24,821 nt of DNA from the NCBI GenBank assembly GCA_900545835.1, contig URBB01000017.1, positions 1 to 24,821 of the forward strand, written 5' to 3'. Made by a program: the position numbers and the translations under genes. The stretch is from an uncultured Collinsella sp. (GTDB lineage Bacteria > Actinomycetota > Coriobacteriia > Coriobacteriales > Coriobacteriaceae). A model generated the notes under the pieces. The model was not told where the DNA came from and ran no database searches. It was given only the letters and a program-made list of their open reading frames with translations. Positions 16,602-24,795 of this stretch are shown here, piece by piece (within the stretch, counting starts at the first letter, position 1; every line of letters begins with the position of its first letter).

Positions 16602-17118
16602 AAATAACACGCTAAAAGCGAGAGTCCGGAAGCCAAACGCGACAAATACTCCTCGGAAAATAGCCCCTTGAACGCAAAAACCGCCTATCGACGGCTTCCA
16701 CGGACCAAGCCGGACATACCGTCGCAGGGCCTCATCGCAGCTAGAGCTTTAAGGAAAGGCCCCGCCCCTGTCAAACCTCTACCGGAGAAGCACGGCAAAC
16801 AAGAACTGCGCGAGCACGCGTCAGTAGAGTTACATGCAAGTAGAAAAACACCCGCAATTTCGCCTTTTCTCAATTGAGATGTAAGTTTCGACAGGCCAAA
16901 TCTTACATCCAAACAAATAATAAAAAGAGGCGGCCATTCAAAAGAAAAGCCGCCTCTCCGCAGGACGCAGGCCCGTAGGTTGACTGCGTCAATACCGCTA
17001 GATTCGGCCTAGTATCCTATCGGGTCCCAAAAGGTCAATCCAGTTATAGACGGCAGGCAGCCCGAAACAACATCTTTCATGAATCTCCAGTCCTATCAAG
17101 CCCGATCGAACTTGACCG
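16602..17118. other. Non-coding spacer before the RloAB operon end
   Basis: Apart from the degraded repeat arm at 16627, an inverted repeat GATGTAAG/CTTACATC (16878-16885, 16902-16909), the terminator at 16912-16957 and a short TTGAC-TGC-GTCAA palindrome (16980-16992), I see nothing. Two open frames of 69 and 75 codons (16668-16877 plus, 16685-16912 minus) overlap antisense, lack ribosome sites and resemble no family I know. Confidence 0.5.
16912..16957 (-). terminator. Strong intrinsic terminator downstream of rloB
   Basis: Stem AGAGGCGGC/GCCGCCTCT (16926-16934, 16949-16957) with a 14-nt loop. On the minus strand it is followed directly by TTTTTATTATT. It would stop transcription of the RloAB operon before the palindromic elements and TAC module. 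Confidence 0.82.
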
Positions 17119-17784
17119 TCAAACCAGATACGGCCCAATCACATCGAATATCTCGCCAACCTTAGTTGAAGCGTTTTGCGCAGATGGCTTAATGTTGCCC
17201 AGTTCCCTATGGTACGCGACGAGGCGCCCAGCACGCTGCAATGCTTCGCCTCGCCTATCATCCACTGCCCCAAACATCCCGTCAAGGTTCTTGCGGTACT
17301 CGATGCCCAAGTTCTTCGACATCTCCTGCGCGAGGGCATGCTGGCAGTCGGACGCGGACATATGCGCGGTCGTGTAGCGAAAGTGCAGAAGCGGCCACAG
17401 CTCGAAACAGGGGTTGGACCACAACGCGTGGAAGGTCCTCGAACCATCGGAGAGCTCGTTGCACTTACGCTCCATCGCGTCAAAGTCGGACGCAGGGAAG
17501 TCATCCTTATCATACACGAGCCACACGTGGTCGAACGTCTCGGGCGCATAGAGGCAGTGTTCGACGGCGAAGTCGAGCAGATCGAGCGTGTGTTTGCCCG
17601 TTCCCTTAACGATAACGGCAACCTTGCGTTCGTCTGCCGCACACAAAGCAGCACGCACGCCCTCAAAGTAGCGAGGCTCAGTCTCCTTGCCCTCGGTCAC
17701 CACGAGGCGGCGCGTCATCTGCACCATGCGCGGGCGAACCTCGCGTTTGCCACTACGCCAGCCCTTCGACTTCTTCGCTGCCAT
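17119..17784 (-). CDS. rloB: RloB-like TOPRIM-type nuclease of an anti-phage pair
   Basis: A 221-residue RloB family protein. Key residues are the acidic TEGKETEPRYFEG (Glu31 region), VWLVYDKDDF (Asp92, Asp94) and the family block WSNPCFELWPLLHF (123-136), which together resemble a TOPRIM-like metal site. The N-terminus is Lys/Arg-rich. ATG 17784 is the likely start: it lies one base after the ATPase stop, with GAGGAG about 10 bases upstream; a longer frame begins at TTG 17802. Pairs with the ATPase upstream as RloA-RloB, the composition of AbiL-type abortive infection systems; the toxic effector role is inference. Confidence 0.88.
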   Translation of the reverse strand: MAAKKSKGWRSGKREVRPRMVQMTRRLVVTEGKETEPRYFEGVRAALCAADERKVAVIVKGTGKHTLDLLDFAVEHCLYAPETFDHVWLVYDKDDFPASDFDAMERKCNELSDGSRTFHALWSNPCFELWPLLHFRYTTAHMSASDCQHALAQEMSKNLGIEYRKNLDGMFGAVDDRRGEALQRAGRLVAYHRELGNIKPSAQNASTKVGEIFDVIGPYLV

Positions 17785-17785
17785 G

Positions 17786-19003
17786 CTAATCCCACTCCTC
17801 AATGCGGGTTAGGTATGGGTCGGCGCCGTAGCGACCGGACAGGTATTGCTTATCGAAAGCCGCGTTCTTACTAACCAGATTGCCGTTTGCCTCGTGGATG
17901 TCGACGAGCGACCAAAGCTGGCTCGCCTCTCCCTCGCCGCGTGCGGCAAACCATATCTCGTCGCGGCGAAATACATCGTTTCGCATGGTAGACACGTCCT
18001 GGGACGAGAAAATGAGCTGTGCACCATTCTTGTTGACCGCAGGGTCCTTGAACAGCAGAATGACGTAGCGAAGAAGCTTCGGGTGCAGCTTGGCATCGAG
18101 CTCGTCTACCACAACGGTAGCGCCGCGATCGAAAGCCATCAGCAAAAAAGATGCCAGCCCCAAGAGTTTCTGAGTGCCAGCCGACTCCTCGGACAAACGA
18201 AGCTCATAGCGCTTGCCATCCACGTTATGCCCCACGAATACGCGTCGATTACGGCCCTCTGAGGTCTCCTCCACCCTGAAGCCATCGATGCGCACGTCAA
18301 CGGCGCGCAGAAAACGCGTGATCTCAGGCGAGTCGGCCTCATCGAGTATCTGTTCAAGCGCCCGTTCCAAAAACGAGCAGTTATAGTTCAAGAACACCCC
18401 GTTAAGAAACCAGCTGGTAGCCTCCTCGACTACCGGCGCATCAAAGTTAATACAGAGAAATGACAGGTACGGGAGTCTCGGATTAAAAGTCGCGGCTGTC
18501 GCGAGTTTACGCAGCGTGGGGCCAAGTTTAATCTCAACGCCCTCGCGCTCGAACAGCATCGCCGAACGTGACGCCCCTAGCTTGCGTCGCCATAGGCCCT
18601 CATGCACAATTTCATCTGAATGTACGGACAGGACATAGCGGTACTCATGATTGCTTGCGCGGTAATAGAGCTCGAACTCAGTAGGTTCAGAAACAGAAAC
18701 GTCATCAAACTCGAACGCCGAACAACGAGGCATCGAGGGACATTCCTCATCAAATCCACCATCGCGGGCAGACAGCAACCTGACCGGTCTGGCCACTGCC
18801 GAACGAACGTAGTCGAGAGCCTCGAGAAGGTTGGACTTGCCGCCTGCATTGGGTCCGTAAACCGCAGCCACCGGCAAGAAGCTCTGCCCGTCGGGACACG
18901 CGATAAGAGAGCGCTCAAACTCCCTCATCGGCGTCGCTTGCATGGAAAGCTCCGCCTCGTCGCGATAGGATCTATAATTCCTGAAGGTGAACTGGCAAAG
19001 CAT
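17786..19003 (-). CDS. rloA: RloA-like ABC/AAA ATPase of an anti-phage pair
   Basis: A 405-residue SMC/ABC-type ATPase. It begins CQFTFRNYRSYRDEAELSM, then Walker A GPNAGGKSN (about 50-58), the signature-like LSEESAGTQKLLG (270-282) and Walker B VVVDELDAKLHP (297-308), followed by LIFSSQD in the switch position. The start is chosen downstream of the promoter at 19058-19085: ATG 19003 (GAGG three bases before), with ATG 19015 or 19024 as alternatives. The open frame extends to a TTG at 19081, but that region holds the -10. One base separates its stop from rloB. Probably senses phage and controls RloB. Confidence 0.87.
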   Translation of the reverse strand: MLCQFTFRNYRSYRDEAELSMQATPMREFERSLIACPDGQSFLPVAAVYGPNAGGKSNLLEALDYVRSAVARPVRLLSARDGGFDEECPSMPRCSAFEFDDVSVSEPTEFELYYRASNHEYRYVLSVHSDEIVHEGLWRRKLGASRSAMLFEREGVEIKLGPTLRKLATAATFNPRLPYLSFLCINFDAPVVEEATSWFLNGVFLNYNCSFLERALEQILDEADSPEITRFLRAVDVRIDGFRVEETSEGRNRRVFVGHNVDGKRYELRLSEESAGTQKLLGLASFLLMAFDRGATVVVDELDAKLHPKLLRYVILLFKDPAVNKNGAQLIFSSQDVSTMRNDVFRRDEIWFAARGEGEASQLWSLVDIHEANGNLVSKNAAFDKQYLSGRYGADPYLTRIEEWD

Positions 19004-19057
19004 CTTCCTCAACATTCCATTCATTATTTTGAAAAGATATATCAAAGTTTTTCTATG

Positions 19058-19085
19058 ATTATAGACTTTAAGTTTAGTCAATCAA
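19058..19085 (-). promoter_or_regulatory. Promoter of the RloAB operon
   Basis: On the minus strand: -35 TTGATT (plus-strand 19080-19085), 16-nt spacer, perfect -10 TATAAT (19058-19063). It lies inside the open N-terminal extension of the ATPase frame, so translation must begin further downstream. Confidence 0.68.
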
Positions 19086-19156
19086 GCGTTTAATGTACTT
19101 AGAGCAGAGGACTACAAGTAATCCGAAGGCATCGAGCGGTCTGGATATCAGTTAAA

Positions 19157-20761
19157 TCACTTCCGCTCTTTAGCCATCGTTGCCATCTCATCAATACGCT
19201 CAATTGTCTCAATAAGGTGCGTCAAAATCTGCCTGAGTTCCTTCTCGGGTAGAGAACAGATGTGCTCACAAAAGGCCTGCTTTTGAAACTCGGAAATCAC
19301 CTTTTTATCGCCATAGTCTCCAATGGTTTCCTTTTTCAGATAGAAAGCCGACGTATCAAAACCATCTTCCAGCACTAGGGCATTTTCAATTCCCTTCTTA
19401 AAGTGCTTTCTGGATTTGTAAGTTTCTATTTTCGTAATTAGCACATTGTTGCTTAAACACTCATTAATCTTCTGATCGCAATCGAACAGGAAAGCAGTGA
19501 AGACCGATGGAGGATTTGCATCCAAATAAGCGGCAGCCTTATTAAGCGATGGTGCACCCGTGAATGCACACGACCCATCGGGGCTCTTCTTTCCTATCCA
19601 TTTAAAGCGCAGGTGATTAGTAGTATGGGCAAAAGAAAGTGCTTTGTTGAAATACTGCTCATCGGTAGGTCCCTCAAGATAAACAGTGGGAACTTCGTTC
19701 GCAAACCACGAAACCGAAAAAGCATCCTTCACCGCCTGAACCGTACCAGGACCGTAAAACTCCGGATTTGTCTGAGCGACTACCTCACCGGACTCATTCT
19801 TAGCTAGAACGATTACTTTGTCGTTATATCGATTTTCATCATGAATAATAAAGGGCGAGTGAGTCACACAGAAGATTTGAGAAGTCTGATACCCTTCTTC
19901 ATCCTGAAATAGCGATTTATAAAAGTGAAGGATCTTCTCCTGCCAAGAAGGATGAAGGCTAATTTCAGGCTCGTCAATAAATACAAACGAACCTCTGAGC
20001 GCATGCGAGTCCTTCAACATAAAGCACCCACGATAAACAATCTGTTTTTCACCAGAACTCAGTTGATCGACTCGCACGTCATGTCCATTCTTTTTAAAGA
20101 GAATTTCTTTATGACCGTCGCGATTATCAACACGGTCGTATTTCAGGTCGTCAAACATCAAATCAAAGGCTTTGGTGAACCTAGGCATCCTTTGAGGGAC
20201 TTGAAGTTCTGAGAGACCAATTTCAGGATTGCCTCTAGTGGCCCTAGCGACATCGGCATCATCAAGCGCCTGAATATCAATGATTAGCTGATTGATCTCA
20301 GTAGGCAAGTCGCTTGACGACCGCCTACTCTCAACTGACTCATCGATGTTTCCACTCGTTACATACGTAATTTGCTTGGATTGAAAATTAATATCAACAT
20401 CTGAAAAGATTGCAGACGTGGGAAATATCTCGGCAAAATTTTCCGAGAGAACCATTGTCTCAAGCCCCGAATCATCCTTTGCATAAAGATAATTATTCCC
20501 GTTAATGGTTTTAAGAGAAAATCTAAACGTTCTTATTTCTTCGTCTATTTCAACTTCAATCATGTCTATATAACAGGGCGTATCTCGATACTCATGCGAC
20601 ATGATTTTATAGAGCAGCTCCATTAGGCTGCTTTTACCAATGCCATTATTTCCAGCGATGATGACAGTATCAACGGCTTTATTTGAGGAGTCGGTAAAGT
20701 CCAACTCTAGATTACCTAAAACCGGATGATTCGATAACTTCAACTTTCGAACTCGGATCAT
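19157..20761 (-). CDS. Single-gene ATPase-TOPRIM (OLD-like) defence protein
   Basis: A 534-residue fusion of an ABC-type ATPase and a TOPRIM nuclease domain. Walker A GNNGIGKSS (37-45), signature LSSGEKQ (234-240), Walker B FVFIDEPEISLHP (259-271) and the switch histidine in FCVTHSPF (His301) are all intact. The C-terminal part has VYLEGPTDEQYF (Glu363) and FLFDCDQK (Asp427, Asp429) as expected TOPRIM acidic residues, then KKGIENALVLEDG. This is the OLD-family layout without a partner helicase. It is not part of RloAB or Gabija: it has its own upstream region with a palindrome over a TATAAA -10. A role in phage defence is inferred from architecture and neighbours. ATG start with GGGG upstream. 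Confidence 0.82.
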   Translation of the reverse strand: MIRVRKLKLSNHPVLGNLELDFTDSSNKAVDTVIIAGNNGIGKSSLMELLYKIMSHEYRDTPCYIDMIEVEIDEEIRTFRFSLKTINGNNYLYAKDDSGLETMVLSENFAEIFPTSAIFSDVDINFQSKQITYVTSGNIDESVESRRSSSDLPTEINQLIIDIQALDDADVARATRGNPEIGLSELQVPQRMPRFTKAFDLMFDDLKYDRVDNRDGHKEILFKKNGHDVRVDQLSSGEKQIVYRGCFMLKDSHALRGSFVFIDEPEISLHPSWQEKILHFYKSLFQDEEGYQTSQIFCVTHSPFIIHDENRYNDKVIVLAKNESGEVVAQTNPEFYGPGTVQAVKDAFSVSWFANEVPTVYLEGPTDEQYFNKALSFAHTTNHLRFKWIGKKSPDGSCAFTGAPSLNKAAAYLDANPPSVFTAFLFDCDQKINECLSNNVLITKIETYKSRKHFKKGIENALVLEDGFDTSAFYLKKETIGDYGDKKVISEFQKQAFCEHICSLPEKELRQILTHLIETIERIDEMATMAKERK

Positions 20762-20775
20762 GAGAACCCCACTTC

Positions 20776-20795
20776 AAACTGCTTTATAGCAGTTT
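20776..20795. promoter_or_regulatory. Palindrome over a likely -10, operator candidate
   Basis: Perfect arms AAACTGCT and AGCAGTTT around TTAT. On the minus strand the centre gives a -10-like TATAAA (20783-20788), about 20 nt before the ATG of the ATPase-TOPRIM gene. No clear -35 is seen. It may be an operator, or a hairpin in the 5' leader if transcription starts further upstream. Confidence 0.55.
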
Positions 20796-21006
20796 ACTAA
20801 ACCCACGGTGCCAAATGATCAGCAATGCCGCGCAACCATTTCGCAATATTCAACAGTGCCTAAGTAAACAAACGCCGTATCTCACCAAAACGCTAGTGCC
20901 CAAGCCGTTCTAGCCAAAGAACAGCTTGGGCACACTCCATGAGGCCACAGCAAGAGTCGCAACCGGACCTCGCGTCAGTAGCAGACACGCCCCATCCCGC
21001 CGGCAA
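20796..21006. other. Intergenic region between gajB and the ATPase-TOPRIM gene
   Basis: Contains a long hairpin at 20896-20933 and otherwise nothing I can assign. No credible reading frame. Confidence 0.5.
20896..20933 (-). terminator. Terminator-like hairpin after gajB
   Basis: GTGCCCAAGC/GCTTGGGCAC outer stem with an inner GTTCT/AGAAC stem, together about 15 pairs. On the minus strand it is followed by TAGCGTTTTGG, a weak T-run. It lies about 75 nt beyond the gajB stop. Confidence 0.6.
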
Positions 21007-22824
21007 TCACCCCTCTCCGTCCATGACCGACCAGCTCACAGGTTCAATACCCGGAAGAGACGTTAGGCAAGAGGGGCAGGCAACCTGATAGTTCCCGTTA
21101 TTTGTCCTGCGCTGCATAGAAGCGGAGACATATACCGCTTTGCGGGCGCGAGTGACGCCGACGTACAGCAGGCCCATTTCCTCAATAAGCCCGTCTGGCA
21201 TATTCATCGCATCAACGATCCGGCATCCATATGCAGAACGCGAGCATATACCAGCTCTTTCGCACCGAGAGCAAATCACTCCAGGCCAATCGAAACGCGT
21301 AACGCCCGGAATGAAAACAGTATCCCACTCTAGCCCCTTAGCGGAGTGAATGGTCATGATCGAGATGCCTGCATCAAGGTAATCGGAGAAACGCCGCAGG
21401 GAGCCCTCGGAAAAGATGCTAACGATATAGTCGAAGCGCTCAGACGGATCCATCGCAACGCAGTCAGTTTTAAGGTGTTTCCGCAGCGCCCCAAGAAGCA
21501 TGGCATAGGACCGCCCATACTCGAATCTCCTGGAACCAGTCAGCAGTTCACCAGAGACGGAGTCAATTATTTTGTCCGCAGCAGACCGGCTAACGCCCTT
21601 TTCTCCAGACGCTGCATCGGTAATCCTGGATAAAGTAAACGCATTGAATTCACTGAACTCTGGGTCTGTATCAGAGAAAAGCCCGTTGAAGTATGGCATC
21701 TCCTCCTTAACCAATTCGTTCATAATGAGATCGGCAAGGGCACCACGCTTACGAACAAGAATCGCGATCTTCCCGCCACCGACTTGGATGAGCGCCGCAA
21801 CCTTAGAAACAATGGCTGTCGCTTCGTCTTGCTGTGCAGCGCCAACAAATATGGGAAGTCGGGGCGTACCGCTGACAATGGCACCCTTCATGTGGGAGCG
21901 AATCGCAGCACCGAGCTCCCCAACAATAGATCCCCCAGAAAACCTATGATTATGTTCGAGCTCCAGCGGCGATAGACACAGGTCGGTAGTGGCCTTTGCC
22001 TTTAAGCCTTCCATTGCGCCAATAAAACCATAGACACGCTGAATAGGGTCACCGAACATGCAGATTCCTGATTTATCAGAAACCAAGCCATTTAGAAAGA
22101 TATAGCACAACGCATTCGTGTCCTGCGCCTCGTCGACGAGCACGACAGGGTACGCTGCCGACAGATAGGACCTTAACTTGGGAAAATGAGAGAGCAATTC
22201 AATTGCAAGGGAAATCATTCCAGAATATGGCAAGAGACCGTTCGGCACGAACCGATCCCTGATGATCCTATTAAAGGAAAACATCACGCGCCTCAAGTCC
22301 ATGTCCTGACCGTTTCTCATAAAGCGGAGGAAGTCGTCAACGGCATTCTTTTCATTCCAGGTCAGCCTGACACCTCGCAAAACCAGCTCGTTAACGGCGC
22401 CGTTGTCATCAACCATAGAAAGCTCGTCAACGTTTACTGGGAGCGAGAGCGATCTCCAGTATCTGCGCAGCAGAGCCCAAGCAAAGCCGTGGAAGTTAGT
22501 CGCCATGACGCTGTCCTCAAAACGCTTGGCCACGGGACCAGGAAGCGCCGACATGGTGGCGCTTAAATCCGTACGCATTCTCCGCGCGGCAGCGACGCTG
22601 AAGGTTAGGGCCAAAATCCTTTTTGGTGGCTGAACTTCGCCAGATGCCAGTAACCAGCAAGCCCGCCCAGTCATAACTGTGGTTTTCCCGTACCCTGCCG
22701 GCGCCTCTACGAATACCCTCTTCGATGGAGAAAAGATCGTGGAGAGCTGCGATGCATCTCCACCACAGCGCCCCTCAATCGCAGCTCTAACACAATCCAG
22801 CAAGTCAGTCTGGCTCACTAACAT
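21007..22824 (-). CDS. gajB: Gabija-type UvrD-like helicase GajB
   Basis: A 605-residue superfamily 1A helicase. Walker A APAGYGKTT (41-49), DEAQD (231-235), GDPIQRVYGF (258-267), SAKGLEWDTVF (494-504) and GLLYVGVTRARK (551-562) are all intact. It is longer than the best-known GajB (about 494 residues). Between the last two motifs lies an extra cysteine group: Cys518, 521, 527 and 534, with Cys583 and Cys586 near the end. GajB associates with the GajA nuclease and responds to DNA ends and nucleotide depletion. The ATG overlaps the last seven bases of gajA, so translation depends in part on ribosomes that finish gajA's 3' half. Confidence 0.88.
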   Translation of the reverse strand: MLVSQTDLLDCVRAAIEGRCGGDASQLSTIFSPSKRVFVEAPAGYGKTTVMTGRACWLLASGEVQPPKRILALTFSVAAARRMRTDLSATMSALPGPVAKRFEDSVMATNFHGFAWALLRRYWRSLSLPVNVDELSMVDDNGAVNELVLRGVRLTWNEKNAVDDFLRFMRNGQDMDLRRVMFSFNRIIRDRFVPNGLLPYSGMISLAIELLSHFPKLRSYLSAAYPVVLVDEAQDTNALCYIFLNGLVSDKSGICMFGDPIQRVYGFIGAMEGLKAKATTDLCLSPLELEHNHRFSGGSIVGELGAAIRSHMKGAIVSGTPRLPIFVGAAQQDEATAIVSKVAALIQVGGGKIAILVRKRGALADLIMNELVKEEMPYFNGLFSDTDPEFSEFNAFTLSRITDAASGEKGVSRSAADKIIDSVSGELLTGSRRFEYGRSYAMLLGALRKHLKTDCVAMDPSERFDYIVSIFSEGSLRRFSDYLDAGISIMTIHSAKGLEWDTVFIPGVTRFDWPGVICSRCERAGICSRSAYGCRIVDAMNMPDGLIEEMGLLYVGVTRARKAVYVSASMQRRTNNGNYQVACPSCLTSLPGIEPVSWSVMDGEG

Positions 22825-23813
22825 TCAAGCCCCACGGCCTTGCGAATAATGCTCTCGTAACATACAGGAACGCCATCGGCACCAAGAGCTTCTGCAAGAG
22901 CGACACCAGACACGACACCTTTATTCGATGAAAGCCATGCATACATAAGCGCACGCGATTTGGGCGTATCGGCGAATTGCCCGTCAAACTCCGGTCCCTG
23001 AAAATCATACTCAGAGTCCGGCAAACAAACATCGTAGATAGTGCTGGCTTTACTTAATGCATTACTATTGCCCTTAATGGAAGTTGCCCTCTGAGAATTC
23101 GTCGACTCAAGAAGTGCTATAAACGCACCCTGGTTATCGCTAGCGAAGAACGAGTCAATAACCTCAGCTTCAAAATCCCGTTCAATTGTCGTTATATGGT
23201 CCCCAGAAGTTTCCGGCAGCTTGGCATCCCTGTCGACAATGGAATAATATGGAATCTTAAACTTGTCCAGAAGTTCCCCGAGGGGCTTTACGTTCTCTTT
23301 CCCGCCAGCCCTGATGGGCACAACTCCATAATCATCCAGATCTATCCCAAGGTTGCACGCAAAGACCGGAATGGCCCCAGACTCCGTCTGGCCCTCAAAA
23401 GCCAAAACCGACCGCGCGAAAAAAGCCTCTCGTATTGACTCAAAGTTCAGCATAAGATGCTTTTCAATCTTGTCAGACAGGTCAATATCTTTGCCGCACA
23501 TGACCCTTGGAGAATCTTCGCCCTGCCCAAATCGCACGATGTTCTTATAGCCGCGAGCCAGAATGTTTGGCGAATGCGTCACCATGATCAGCTGAGCTTT
23601 GATTGAATCAATCCCGAAATACTCCTTTAGAAGGGCGTTGAACTTGGCATCCTCCCCTTCGCAAATCCTATGCAAGCTCTTCGAGAGCCGTCTTTGCATA
23701 TATGGGTGAAGATGAGCTTCGGGTTCGTCATAAACCAGCACGGCATGCAGCACGCGCTTGTCATCGCCATCCGAGCAGAGGCTCTCTTGAAGGCGTTTAG
23801 GCGAAAGTCGCAT
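22818..23813 (-). CDS. gajA: GajA C-terminal fragment (Walker B and TOPRIM)
   Basis: The 331 residues from the first ATG after the TAG, 13 codons downstream in the same frame. They carry Walker B, the switch histidine and the full TOPRIM domain. A weak GAGAG lies four bases before the ATG, so some re-initiation is possible. It ends overlapping gajB by seven bases. Confidence 0.65.
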   Translation of the reverse strand: MRLSPKRLQESLCSDGDDKRVLHAVLVYDEPEAHLHPYMQRRLSKSLHRICEGEDAKFNALLKEYFGIDSIKAQLIMVTHSPNILARGYKNIVRFGQGEDSPRVMCGKDIDLSDKIEKHLMLNFESIREAFFARSVLAFEGQTESGAIPVFACNLGIDLDDYGVVPIRAGGKENVKPLGELLDKFKIPYYSIVDRDAKLPETSGDHITTIERDFEAEVIDSFFASDNQGAFIALLESTNSQRATSIKGNSNALSKASTIYDVCLPDSEYDFQGPEFDGQFADTPKSRALMYAWLSSNKGVVSGVALAEALGADGVPVCYESIIRKAVGLEC

Positions 23814-23852
23814 AATGCTCTCGATTATCGAAAGCGAAGCAATGGCAAGATA

Positions 23853-24545
23853 CTACAAGCCTACCCCCGCCTTTTTAAAATGAACGCCTCTCTTATCAAG
23901 CAAGGTAACCAAACTTCCAAGCGTTCCGCCATCCGATGAGTCGACGCCCGTCCTCACACCATATGATGACAAGATGGGTACGCCACCGACAATCGTACCG
24001 AGATCTGCAACCAGACCTTCGAGCTCATTCCCGTCTAGAAAGTCGGAGACCTCTTTGCCCTCCCTATCTAGATAAAGAGCGATGCCTTTGGAGAGAACTT
24101 TACCGACGCCGCGTGTACCGTCAAACGCCAAGTCTCCCCTATTGAAAGATGCAGTAGAGTACCTAAACATGTGAACGGATCTCATGAAAGAAGGGGAGAT
24201 CTTTTCCCCACTTTCCTCGGCCACAAACTCTATACGAGAATCCGGATCGTCAGCAAAGGCGCAGACGGTAATAGTGTTTCCGGTCGTAGGATCGATGTCG
24301 GGCCCCGATATTCCGATCTCGTCCTCGTCCATCTTTAAAGTTACTACAGCACCTGAACGCTTTTCGGTGTCTGCGAAATCCTCTTCGCCAATCGTCGCCT
24401 GATTGAAGATTGTATTGAGCAAGTCGAGTACATTCGTTTTGCCGAGATTGTTCTCGCCGACAATATAGGTCACGTCCTCGTCAAAACTAATCGTAACACC
24501 ATCGAGATTCCGATAGTTCTCAATCCTCAGTTTAGAGATCCTCAT
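23853..24545 (-). CDS. gajA: GajA N-terminal fragment (ATPase half 1)
   Basis: The 230 residues translated before the premature TAG. They hold the N-terminal strand, Walker A (GENNLGKT) and the arm region of the ATPase, but no Walker B, signature or TOPRIM. They cannot form a working nuclease alone. Confidence 0.7.
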   Translation of the reverse strand: MRISKLRIENYRNLDGVTISFDEDVTYIVGENNLGKTNVLDLLNTIFNQATIGEEDFADTEKRSGAVVTLKMDEDEIGISGPDIDPTTGNTITVCAFADDPDSRIEFVAEESGEKISPSFMRSVHMFRYSTASFNRGDLAFDGTRGVGKVLSKGIALYLDREGKEVSDFLDGNELEGLVADLGTIVGGVPILSSYGVRTGVDSSDGGTLGSLVTLLDKRGVHFKKAGVGL

Positions 24546-24795
24546 GCAGCCTCCTGACCGTTAGGGTTTATGGCTACCAATAATCTATCACGCCTCGTGT
24601 TGTGCTAAGCGGACACCAACAGATGTTCGTTATTACTCGCGCAAAGGCCATCACAAGGACATCTTTGCTCGTAAGGCCGCGTTCTATTCCGCTTCAGTTA
24701 AGAGGCTAAGCATCCAAGCCAAACAAATCCAAGCTTACAAGCCCAGACGTTTGGCTCAAAGTCTCCTTAAAAGAAGTCGAAGTCAAACGTTTCTC
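24546..24795. other. Unresolved flank at the contig end
   Basis: Holds the gajA ribosome site and probably its promoter, though no good hexamer pair is visible. A weak inverted repeat, GCCAAAC/GTTTGGC, is present near 24720-24757. Short open frames run off the edge on both strands; on the minus strand one ends ETFDFDFF-stop just inside the adapter junction and might be the tail of an upstream gene. None can be assigned. Confidence 0.35.

Larger units (their letters stand above)
22818..24545 (-). pseudogene. gajA: Gabija OLD-family nuclease GajA, interrupted by an in-frame TAG
   Basis: Reading straight through, this frame encodes 575 codons, matching the length of GajA (about 578). One TAG (23853-23855) stands at codon 231 in KKAGVGL-stop-YLAIASLSII, with no frame shift on either side; a glutamine codon CAG is one base away. 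Walker A GENNLGKTN (30-38) lies before the stop. Walker B VLVYDEPEAHLHP (around 269-281), THSPN (323-327) and the TOPRIM residues Glu384 (FEGQTE), Asp438 and Asp440 (VDRDAK) lie after it. GajA is an ATP-inhibited DNA nickase. ATG start, AGGAGG four bases upstream. A sequencing error, suppression or split expression are alternatives. Confidence 0.85.

Noticed and set aside
16668..16912. Two overlapping antisense small frames (69 and 75 codons)
   Set aside because: No ribosome sites, no family resemblance, and the minus-strand frame starts within an inverted repeat.
16958..17118. Possible tRNA or attachment site between the terminator and rloB
   Set aside because: No cloverleaf, no TTCRANNC arm and no integrase in the window.
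24560..24795. Plus-strand open frame running off the end (with RYYSRKGHHKDIFARKAA)
   Set aside because: No start codon in frame before the edge and it reads into adapter; could equally be non-coding.
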